DNA of 64,000 bases from Capitella teleta (lineage: Eukaryota; Annelida; Polychaeta; Capitellidae): assembly GCA_000328365.1 (NCBI GenBank), contig KB310391.1:356880-420879 (forward strand), read 5' to 3'. Numbering within the stretch: position 1 is the stretch's first letter; every line of letters starts with the position of its first letter. Below are positions 50,187 to 64,000 of this stretch, one piece after another. The notes beneath the pieces are model-generated. The model did no database searches and had not been told where the DNA came from. It saw nothing but the letters and a program-made list of their open reading frames with translations. The translations under genes were made by a program, and so were the position numbers.

Positions 50187-51393
50187 GTGCAATCATTAAG
50201 ATCAGTGTGTCTGATGTTACATAAATGCCTAATAACTCAATTTGTGACCTTTAAATCTTAAACTTTATTCTTTAACAATTTCCATGTGAAGTACTTTTCT
50301 CTAAGTGCTTTTAGTTTACATGGCTCCTGAGCTGTCTTCGAGTTTTCTCTTTTTGTAATATAACTTATGTAGGCCTGAATTAGGCTAATCTTTTGAACTT
50401 TTATACCTTGGTAGTGTGGGACTATTGCTTTTGTATGCCTAAAAAATATTGAACTCAGTTTATCTATTACATAAAGTCATAAAATTACATAATCCTTGAT
50501 TTGCCTCCTTAGCATTAAAGATCTTTTTATGATATATTTTCCTCCAAGTATATCGATTATTGTGGTTCGTCAACCAGTGTAAAAAAGTGACCTACATTCG
50601 ACTGCCATTCCATTATCATCATTATGTAACACTGATACATGTATAATGCTGCTGTTCTATTTTACTCTACTTTTGTAATTATTCATTTCTACATTGAAAA
50701 TCTCTAAATCTCGAGCAAATTGTTCATTTGCGTCTGTAGTACATGCTGTTCTTGTAACCTTTCAAAGAAAACATTTATGTTTTGACTGGTTGTTGGTTGT
50801 ATAAGAGGCATGTGTGAGAAATGTGTTTTTATTTGCAAAGCTTTTTGAACAGCCCTCATACCAAAATAATAGTATCAGTAGACTTTGTATCAAATGTGAA
50901 TGAAGAGCACTCGGTATTCAGAGTGCAGCGATGCATGAGTTTCTAGGTATTATGTTTATTTGCATGTATGTTGCAATGGACGAAATGAAATTGAAATCTT
51001 TGAATTTTTTTTGTACAGTAACCGTATCTTACATCTGTTTCGGTGAAATTTCTTTTCCCTGATAAAGAGAGAGAATTGTTTAAACTTCACTTGCAGGTTT
51101 TATAGATTGCATACAAGTATGTATTGTGAAATCTAGTTATCGGTACTTAACACTTTGCCTGCTAATCATATATTCGCCTTACATTTGCTATGAGACAATT
51201 GATTCTTGTTCTTTCATCATCTTGATGATTATGATTCATAGGACATAATGTATAGGTATACACTAGGGATATCATATTTCATTCAAACAGTGATGCAGTG
51301 AGATCAATCAGTGCACTTCTGGATTTCTCCTCATACATTTGCCAATCTAGCACTGACGCCTAATTGCTTGTGTTTGCAGGCGATTCGGCTGAG

Positions 51394-54906
<3,513 letters not shown>

Positions 54907-56217
54907 CCTTGACCTCATAACCTGTGTTGATCTGCTTCTCCATGTTAACGCACAACGGGATCTTCTTCTTGTGTTTGGAGTGCCATCTAGTGTTGTTGAT
55001 TCGGAATAACCCTCTAACTCTGTCACACATTCCTTCTTTTGGCAGTTTCTACACAAGAATTTTTTCATCAATTTTTTCCTCTTCAAAATTATTGTTTTTA
55101 TAGATTTTACACTGTGATCTAATTTTGTGGTGAGTGATGGTAAAAACCGGGTTGTATGTCTTGTCTTGCTCAGTTTAGAAGTACTACGTCTTATTTGTTT
55201 GTATTTATATTCTTGTTGAATCAAATCTTCCAAGCTTCTCTTCTTTTTTTTTTTAATTCCTTCAGCAGTTTGTTCTCTCCCCAACCTTCAGTTATTTTCC
55301 TTCAATATTTCGTTTTGGTGAATATATCAAATTGTTCGAGATTCTTCTTGTATACTGTAATACCGGTTTTGAATTTATAGCACTTGCATTACCCAATTAG
55401 AACTGAACATCTTTAATAATCTGAGTCCAAGCAGTGACAGTGGTTATAGATAATCCCTGTGCAACTCTTTCCCTTACCACTTTGGGATGAGTCACTTGGA
55501 AGGATTATTTTAATTTATGACTCTTTCATTTACTCTCCTCAGTTACATACCTAGTCTGCTAACTGTGTAGTCATTATTTGAGCAATTTGTGTGCATGTCA
55601 CATTGGAACAATTTCATTTGTGCTGAAGAGCTCCCGCAGACAGCACGAAATAAAACACTCCCTGCAAATGGGAATAAAACATTCAAACTTCGTATTTTCT
55701 TGTTTTTTTTTGTCAAGATATTTATTTTATCAATGAAATCCATGCACTTGTTTAAACATGTTATCTACTTTTTGATTCGAATGTATGAACAAACCAAAAT
55801 TGGAAATATCTTTCAGTTTTTTAGTATACGTTTCTCTTTGTATACAACAAAAAAATAATACTTGGATAATGGTATCAAAGCAATTAATAATAAACCACAT
55901 TTTAACTAAAAAAAAGTTATTATGAATAAACACAACACATATGATATGTCACTTAAGGAAAAATTGAAGGCACAAATTACATATATCCATTTGAAGAAAA
56001 AAAAAAAGGTTAAAAAAAAAAAAGCTTTTTTTTTTGTACACAACAAAACAGAAGAGAATAGTGAACAGCTTGATTAAGCATTAATGGTAGACTCACACAC
56101 AGAGCATGCATAAAAAGAAAACTGATTTTTCACCTCTTCTCTTAAAAAGGACCAGAATATCACTCTGTAATTACATGTAATAAAACGAATAAAATAAAAG
56201 TCGTGGCATTATATTTT
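54907..56217. other. Convergent spacer, LETM1 3' UTR side
   Basis: AATAAA copies near 55650 and 55674 are candidate LETM1 polyadenylation signals. AT-rich and homopolymer-rich; no gene seen. Confidence 0.55.
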
Positions 56218-59200
56218 CTACTTATTCAAAAAGTCTATGGACGCACGCACGCATTTCCCAGTTGCAACATCGAGGGCGCTAACCTTAATCTCCGTGTCAC
56301 CAAATTGCATTCTGGTCTGAATCTCTCTCCTACGCCCTAAATTCTGCTGATACTGGACCTCAGTTAAGTCCATACACATCGTACCGCACTTCTTCACGCT
56401 AGCCTCACTGATAAACGTGCAATCCTTGGCCTCTGAGCAATAGATGTTTATGATACTGCACTTCTGGCCGACCCTCGCGGGCGTATAGCTCCTCAGAACC
56501 GTGTCGCCCAAAGCAATCGATTGGTCAACAATTGCAAATTTATCAAAGACATCAGTGCACCACTCGATTCCATCTTTGACGATCAGCTTGTCTTTCGGGT
56601 GCTTGCCGTGAATGAAGCGATTCAGGACCCCGACTCCATAGGTCAATCGCGATGAACGGACTTTGACCACTGTCGGGTCAAGACCGAAAAGAACGGCTCC
56701 TGTGAAGGGGATTTCCCGGTTATGTAACAATGTGATGCGATGAAGAATGACGAACCTTTGAGGATGGTCAGAGCAACGTCCTGGGGAATGATCACTTTGG
56801 TGAGGTGCCCAAACTCCTTCCTGATTTCGCTCTGCAGAAGTCCACTCTCAGAGAAACCTCCAACCAGGAAGATATATCGCACATCTGAAACGCATATTAT
56901 ATTCAGTCAAATTGATAGCAAATAACAACTGAATAATGACCTCTGACTTTGGGGTTGTTGAGCACGTCGCCAACACTCTGCTTGATGCGATCGAGGGTCG
57001 GTTGGAACAATCGCAACATCGCTTCTGGCATCAGTCGTAGCATGCCCTGCGACGACCAGCGCACATCTTTATCACCGTAACGACGGATAGCTGACTCCAC
57101 TTGGTGGCCCTGCAAGTATAAAGAGCTCCTAACCATGGCAACAAGCTTTGATGAAACTTACTCTGAATTTCTTATGGTAGTCGATGAAGGAGAAAGGCAA
57201 GGAGACATTCAGCGGTGTGCTCTTCCACGGATTCGCCGCTCTTTTGCGAGACTCAAAGGCGATCATGAGGTCAACCCATCCGGCTGGCCGTTTGTACTTG
57301 AACGCTTCGATGAAATCAGCTCCAAAAATATTGATTAAAAGTTTCTCAAATTCAAGATCCACTCCTGTTTAGGTGCAGAAAAAGAAAAAAAAGGGTTTTT
57401 GCAAAGTTCTAAGATAATCTGACAAATGAACATACCGACAGAGCCATATGGTCCACCTGTGGCCTTGTACAACTCAATCAGATTTCCATATCGACTCTCC
57501 ATCTCATGGACTGTTATATCAACAGTTCCACCGCCGCAGTCAACAACCATATAACGTGTACCTGCACAAACAAAAATATATTATTTCCATTTCAATTATA
57601 TTTTTTTTCCAAATAATAAAAATTGGCTACAACCAATTTTCAGGAATTAGTTAGTGATGTAAGCCACTCAAAAACCAACACTGATTAGTATTAAATTAAT
57701 TCAAACCTTGATATTCGACTTCAGATCCAACGGTGTGATCAAGCGATGGGAAAGTGAAGACGTTCTCATGAGACTGCTCGGAGTTCTGAATGCTTTGGAT
57801 GCTCTCATCAAGATCAGCTGGAGGAGACGAGGTGTCTGCAAGCAGGCATGCACATGAACACATGCAGAACGTACACTCAGGGGTAATCAAGTATTAATTG
57901 AACACCACACGCTGAATGCACACGGGGTACGAACCAGTTCTGAACTCATCCGACACCCGGTCCATGCCAGGGTGCTCGGTCAGCGACTGTGAGCGGGATG
58001 ACCTCTTGCTCGGGGTCAGAGTGGTTTGCTTGAACGGTCGATCCGGGATCAGCTGATGCATGCGGAGCCGCCTGACGTAGATGGACGCAGCCTCAGGCTC
58101 CAGCGCTATCAGCAGCTGCTCGGGGTAAGTTGAAGCGGCCAGACCCGCCTAAAATCATAACGCACTCGTAATCATAACGCACTGTGTAAAGATGACTGAC
58201 GTCGTAAGCGGCTTGGCGCATAAACTGCTTGGCGTGTGCTCTCCAGATGGCGGGCACGGTGAGCACCCATCGCACGTCCTCGTTGAGGAATTTGGTGGAG
58301 GACTGGTCAGAGAGTTCCTGCAAAGCGTGCTCCTTGAAGAAGCGCAGAGCATGCGCAAACACCTCCAGGGCCGGCACCCGCTTGCCATTGCTCGCCTTCA
58401 GCATCGTCTCTGAGTTCAAATCCTTTGAGAAGATAATGAAATTGTCAATAATTACATGTATACTAGTACATATACACCCTATTAGAGAAAGAATCTTGCT
58501 GAGTTAATATATACATATTACTATTATTTATGGTAAATCAAAATTCCACATAAATGAAGCAGAAAATGAGAATTGCAGTCAACTGAATACTAATCCAGTA
58601 TTGCCGGTGCAATTTGCGACTCTTTGTCCGTATGGCAAGCAGTGAAATTCGACGAAACGTGTCTGATTGAAAGTCGATAAATCCATCAAGCAACGCGTAA
58701 TGACCAATGAATATTTATTTTGCGGACGAGGAAAAAAAAAAAAAAAAATCAATTTGCGAATAGCCTGAAAATATCCCCGCCGTCTTTCGGTTCCAAAATC
58801 GATCTGAATTGAAATACCGTATTGTCTCCATCTAAAGAGAGCGCCCCACAATGCAGCTTAATATTTGCTCGCGGAGATGGAAACCCTCTAGACCCGGAAG
58901 CCAGCCGGGAAAAGCCGACTAGCCAGCCGAAAAATATCTGAGCCGCCGAGAAACAGTTGGCTCAGTCGCCGCCGAAAATCCATCGGTTAGTCGCATTTCT
59001 TTCGAGGGATTTGACAGGAAATATCATCATGATTTATGTAATTTCACCAAATAAAGTAACTGTCAATGTATCTATTTATCTATGTTCTAAAAAAGAAAGA
59101 TAATATCTATACTGATACATGTATTAAGATGAAACCAACAATTTCCTCGCAGTACTTTACAGTAGGCTGAGACTGTAATTATACTTATGATTACTGTATT

Positions 59201-62200
59201 CTCCGTACGTAATCTACATGTGTAATAAATGACTGTGTACAGTAGCTATTGTATCCGTTTATTGACACATGGTCAATTATAATCGCAGGGAAAATGAGAG
59301 AGAAAATGGCAGGGGGAGAGGGGGTGACTTCTACTAAAAGTATCCACGAGTATTTCGTATCAGCCACGAGCATATAACGGTGAGCTTCTTAATTCTCAAT
59401 GATATTATTTTCTTGTGCATACAGCTGAACGTATTTTAGTAAAAACTTACATGTATTAATGTATTTAATGCATGTGTATGTACATGTATTAGCACTGCAG
59501 CCGATCTGAGCCAGCCGATCTGAGCCAGCCGGAAGAAAAAAAATTCAGTTAGTCAGCCACAAAAAGATCGGCCGACCGACAAGCCAGCCGAAAAAGGTCT
59601 CAGCCAGCCACAAATCAATTGGCTGGCTGGCTTCGGGGTCTAAAACCCTCTGTGTTTGAATTCAACGTATGTACTCCCAAGTCCCAACCATATAGTATAT
59701 GGCACTATGGGGAGATGTATGTACACGCATAGCAACATACATTCCAGGTGTATATTCTAGCATAGAGATACTTATATACACGCATAGTGAGTACATGTAT
59801 TGAATGCCCTGTGCAGATGGAGACCCGAAGCCAGCCTATCGATCCATTGAGTGCTTTCCTGTGCCCTGATTAGGGCAGCTGAAACCACAGATATCATATC
59901 AACCGCATCTCTCGAGACTCAGCGTAACCCCAACGCACGGCATTACATGAATTATTTACGTACGCTCTAATTCACCGTATACGTGTTCCAATAAGCGATT
60001 GCCTTGAGCCCAGCATCGCCCAGCTGATCCCTGGAGGCCAACATCTTTAGCATGCAGCCTCGTTAGCGAAGCAAATCAGCAGATCAAAGTGAGACGTCAC
60101 TGGTCGCTAAAACCTGCTTAGAATTACAACCAACCGAGATCCATTTCACGCTTGAGTTTCAGGCCAAGCAGCGATTGTGTTTTTGGAAGCAAGCCATCTC
60201 CATTGCATCACGTACAAGCTGCACTTGGCTCGCTCTCTCTATCTTCGTGTTCAAAAGTAAACCACAACGAATAGAGCAGTAATACACCTACAATTCTAGT
60301 AATCACCAGTAACCATCACTGTTTGGATAGCTTCAAATACCCATTGGACCTCTCAAATACCCATGAATCATGTCCATGTTTAGGACAATCGTATTTTTAC
60401 AAGAGCCGTCGATATAAGACAAACCATGACAAATCATCGAAACAATTCTGCAATTGAATAACACAGAACTAAGCTCGCAGGCATTCGGTGCCAAAACTCG
60501 TCGAGTGGCGACTGTTGCATAAATCAAACAGCGCCCGCGGGTAGAAATTCGATCAGCGTTCGTTTATACTCGCCTGCAAGCTCCACTTTTCTCTCAAATC
60601 TAATGAGGTCATTAATCACATCACGCTTAACTCGATTCCAATGAACCATAACAGAAGCACGTGACCTCATTTGAATAGGAATGTAAACAAAACTATGATG
60701 CATACAGTTGCCATGGGATTTTCGTCACCATGGCAACTGTTCCGAGGGCAGATATGTCCCGCCATTTTTATGGGTCTGATTTGAAGAACCCACGTGCCTG
60801 GCGTCTTCAAGTGCCGGCAATGAGGTCTATGCGTGTAACATTCTCGAGTCTTGGAGCAGTTTTTACTTCTATTTTTACTGTTCTAATTATGAGAACTTGC
60901 TTTATGAGGGTTCTTGTTTTTCTTGACACATTTCAAACACGCATACAGCAATTATTGAGATCTAAATAATTAATGTTGACAGCCGGCACTAAATAATATT
61001 CTGAAGGTGAAAGACTATACATGCAATAAATACGTCGAGAAATTTCCAGTGTACAATAAGCGCCCATCACTTGTATTCCTGCAGTGTGTCTTAATCTGAG
61101 TCTCTGCCGGTTTGTCACACCCCTATAGCAGCGAACACAGCATCTCAAAGACACTCCCCCCTCCCACCTCCCCTCCTGTGGCTTATCACACGTCAGGAGC
61201 ATCCTGTAGTTGCTATGGCAACCAGTAAAAGGCACAGTTCAAAGTCAGACACAATACAGCGATAAACCTTCGTTTTAACGGTGTGTTGGGCCCACAAGCA
61301 GGAAAGCCATACAATGGAGAAATACCAGCATTAAGCCCCCCCACAGGTCAAAAATCATCTCCGATGAAAAAACAGACCCCGCTCGCTTTACGTCAAACTG
61401 TTTAAAGAATGCTGTGAACTCGAAAGAATTCTCAGAGTTTCTTGAACAAGTATCAGTTCTCAGGATTTGATATCATGAAGTCACGGCGCAGCATCGCATG
61501 ACTTCTGGATATCAAGTGGCCACTGTGGAAATCATATCTCAACAGAGATAGGAGGAGGATCTTTGAAAATGCCAAAGTTTCTGGCCGTGTATTGGTGAAA
61601 GATGCAAGACAATATTTTCATATTTTGATAGATGTGCATGCGTTTATAACACAAGCCATGTGTAAGCAGGTGAAAAGGGTTTTTTTATCGAGGTCATATA
61701 TATTGGTGTTTTATTAGCTTTCGATATCTTGGGATTTGGCGTCTGGATACACCTTGTAATTTTGCACTGTGTATATAACCATATATCGTACCACCTCACC
61801 GGGAACGGGTTAATGTTGTTTTTTTTTTTTTTCACATCTAATCTAAATTTCAATGTTTTTCTCTCTGAATTGTCAAACATTACATAAAACTGGAGGCATT
61901 TTTTGCACTCGGGTGACCCGGTGGGGAGGCTACATGTGTTTTCAATTTTACTATCTAGATAAGCTGCATGCTATATCAGCCTATATGATCCACGAGGTCA
62001 AACGCCTTTCTCAAAATAAAAAAATCTAAATACGTTCGTCGGCATCTGGTTTGATTCTTCTCTAATGTCCAGTGTATAGCAACTTAGCCAGAGCGGCAAA
62101 CTAAATATCGTTGGATGTGGAATAAACTTTAAATTTCTCGTGTTTACAAGATACATCCGGCTGAAGTGTACGGGCTGACTGTGCAGCTATATGATACCCA

Positions 62201-64000
62201 AAGAGCAAGGTGGAAAGTTAATACTATACTTCTATAGTATATATAAGTATCTAACAATTTAAAAATCAATCATAGCTTGATAGAGTAATACGAGATTTGC
62301 GATGAGGGTTTTATTTTTCCCCAACACCAATTAATAACGACAGCTGCAGCACAAAGTGAATGCATTATATCGTTGTAGTATTACTGTACTATAAATGATC
62401 ACGTGAACCTTATGTGCGATATTGGGTGCGCCTTAATGAAGTGTACGTACACACCACTAAGAGCAGCAACTGGTAATTACAGTAAGGCGTAATTATAAGC
62501 AAACTAGGGCATTAATTGAGAGCACCCAAATTAATTATGCCCTCAGATGACAAACCGAGAATACGATGAAGAAACCAGGGTTACACAACAACATTGCGTG
62601 CATGCAACTGTGTCTGAAATAAACTAATTACACATCTGAAATCTCACGCTTTGAAAGCTAAACCGAGCAGCAAGTGCATACTAAGAAGTATAATAATCAA
62701 GTGTACGTTTTCCCTATTGCATGTAATAAAAATAATAATAACATTTTTGTTTTGGCAATTAACAATGAAGATAATTTATGAAGAGGATTGGTGTAAGATG
62801 GAATCATATTTAGTATTGAAAAGTAACATGCACTGCAGGGAAAGTGGGTTGATATAATTATTAGGTCTATAATCAGTCTATATACTAGTATAGCTACTAT
62901 GACGATTAAAATCTCGAATGAATCTCACTCACCGATCTGTAATGCAGGGTCATCTTGAACTTCTCGAAGTAGAGCCACTTCTTTGCTTCTTGCGGATCCA
63001 AATCGTGAAAGTTGTCCCGAGCGGAGAATCCAAACGAGTGGAACTTGCCTTCTGGAGTGAGCAGCAGAGACGTCGGCGTCTTCTGGTTGATGACCCCCGG
63101 GTCGCCGCCCTCCCACTTGCGCATCATGTGGATGCTGTCAGGATCACGAGTGAAACTGAAGGCGTAACCGCTGAAAGTTGTCCCGAAATCAATGGCCACA
63201 ATCACGAAATGTCCTGGTTGCGCTCTGGCCGGATCAGAGCTCGTTCCGGAGTCCACGGAACTCCGGCTGGATCTGGCTATGGCACTGTCGATGCTCTCAG
63301 ATGGAGAGTACAGGGGAGCGTTGAGTTGGGAAGTGGGACCAGCTTGGGTGGTGACGACTACCTCAATTGGTTTCTGATGGCTGCTGGATGTTGACGCTGT
63401 GAGCTGGTCATCTGTGATGACCATGCTCTTGGGTCGCACTGGGTCAAGAGTTATTTCTGTATGCTCTGTCTGTTGCAGGATTCTCTTCTCGTCGTTTGGA
63501 GTGTCGACTTCTTTGACGTCATCTTTGAGGTCATCATCAGCTGGTTTATCTTCTTTCTCCGTTGGCTTGTCTACTGGGGAAGATGGAGACGCCTTGTCTA
63601 CTGGGGGAGGTGGAGAGGCTTCGACTGGAGACGAGGCTTCGGTTTCAACGTTGACTTCCTCGATGGGGATAAAGGGTTCTTGAGCCTTGTCCTCCTCCTC
63701 AAGATCGACCTGGATATTCTTGTCTTTCTCTTTCTTCGATGTGATGTGGAAGCGTTCAAAGAATGATTTCTTCTTCTTGTCCTTCTTCGGACTCTTCACT
63801 TCAACTTCTTCTGGTTTTTCTTTTTCGTTTTTGTCCACATGGACCGAGACAACCATGACAGGAGCTGGAGCAGCAGGTTCGACTGGTGGACTGGATTCTA
63901 CGGGTTTCTCTGCCTCCACCTTCACCACCTCTTCAACCTTCACCTCCTCCTCGGGCTGCTCCTTCTTCTGATCAGAATCAATATTTTTATCCTCTTTATG
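56218..64000 (-). CDS. HSPA12: HSPA12-like atypical HSP70 ATPase, 5' end outside window
   Basis: Exons, 5' to 3': 62933-64000 (open at the edge), 58201-58422, 57935-58148, 57707-57835, 57436-57558, 57162-57364, 56941-57109, 56756-56884, 56218-56699; at least 912 residues. HSPA12 proteins are HSP70 relatives with the ATPase fold but no canonical substrate-binding domain. Visible: phosphate-1 loop [14 protein letters not shown] (about 269-282), [48 protein letters not shown], phosphate-2 loop [52 protein letters not shown], adenosine motif [10 protein letters not shown], and [14 protein letters not shown] to the end FLNK. Before the ATPase is a low-complexity extension of at least 268 residues rich in Lys, Glu, Pro and Ser, against about 55 in human HSPA12A. 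One intron is only 52 bp. Confidence 0.95.
58154..58183. repeat. Paired ATCATAACGCACT motifs inside a 52-bp intron
   Basis: ATCATAACGCACT occurs at 58154-58166 and again at 58171-58183, 17 bp apart, filling most of the intron 58149-58200 between two HSPA12-like exons. Confidence 0.95.
58423..62932 (-). other. Large intron of the HSPA12-like gene
   Basis: About 4.5 kb. Contains the hAT-like element (58889-59642), a further element end near 59821-59836, a hairpin of two X-box halves (60704-60740) and an X-box GTTGCTATGGCAAC (61209-61222). No coding signal otherwise. Confidence 0.7.
58889..59642. mobile_element. hAT-like MITE with 8-bp target duplication
   Basis: Left end TAGACCCGGAAGCCAGCC (58889 onward) and right end, reversed, TAGACCCCGAAGCCAGCC (from 59642) are terminal inverted repeats. 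AAACCCTC flanks both sides (58881-58888 and 59643-59650), an exact 8-bp target duplication as made by hAT elements. Sub-terminal AGCCAGCCG-like repeats fill both ends. No transposase. A separate piece, GACCCGAAGCCAGCC, lies at about 59822-59836. Confidence 0.85.

Larger units (their letters stand above)
46356..51393. other. Spacer between divergent genes; probable LETM1 upstream region
   Basis: The unidentified gene points left and LETM1 points right. A palindromic motif GTCATAACGTTATGAC lies at about 46871-46886 and ATCATAACGCACTTGATCA at 47367-47385. LETM1's first coding exon is preceded by a splice acceptor (TTTGCAG, ends 51380), so a non-coding exon should lie upstream, perhaps near 47.4-47.5 kb. 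The rest is AT-rich with the pogo-like element and 254-bp duplication listed separately. Confidence 0.5.

Noticed and set aside
49710-50261. Frames of 60-98 codons on both strands in the 254-bp duplication
   Set aside because: They exist twice because the DNA is duplicated; changes between the copies show no coding bias that I can see.

Overview
This window is nuclear DNA of an animal, most likely a marine invertebrate. It is AT-rich and its genes have spliced GT-AG introns. The gene set is metazoan: a Not-class homeobox gene, two Kir potassium channels, a microsomal P450, NAA25, a SEC14-like lipid carrier, LETM1 and an HSPA12 chaperone. Exons were joined by eye using splice consensus, reading-frame phase and protein similarity; in every multi-exon model the phases close. 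I cannot name the species. The Not homeodomain is close to chordate and ambulacrarian forms, which hints at but does not prove a deuterostome.

Layout. 1-~890: endonuclease part of a LINE (-), running off the left edge. ~890-4200: mostly unassigned sequence with old LINE and SINE pieces. 4200-9775: Not homeobox gene (+), with a probable non-coding first exon. 9.9-11.3 kb: GC-richer tract with three RFX-type X-boxes. 11940-13457: intronless cytochrome P450 (+). 14428-16707 and 18284-21276: two inward-rectifier K+ channel genes in tandem (-). 21.3-25.5 kb: transposon graveyard (Tc1 fossil, LINE pieces, a 68-bp minisatellite, a 111-bp palindrome). 25625-32035: NAA25 (+), 24 coding exons. 33556-40940: SEC14L-like gene (-), 11 exons. 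41531-46355: a 10-exon gene of unknown identity (-) coding 449 residues, with a possibly gasdermin-like front and a tyrosine-rich tail. 46.4-51.4 kb: repeat-rich spacer, probably LETM1's upstream intron. 51394-54906: LETM1 (+), 12 exons. 56218-64000: HSPA12-like gene (-), cut by the right edge.

The genes have unrelated jobs: transcription control, K+ conductance, oxidation, N-terminal acetylation, lipid transfer, mitochondrial ion exchange and chaperoning. There is no operon logic. Most internal introns are only about 50-120 bp, while first introns reach several kb and carry the transposons and palindromes.

Most worth following up: a recurrent ATCATAACGCAC motif, partly sitting close upstream of gene starts; pairs of abutting palindromes in first introns of NAA25 and LETM1; the unidentified 449-residue protein; and three pogo-type elements, one of which still encodes a PCNA-binding transposase tail.
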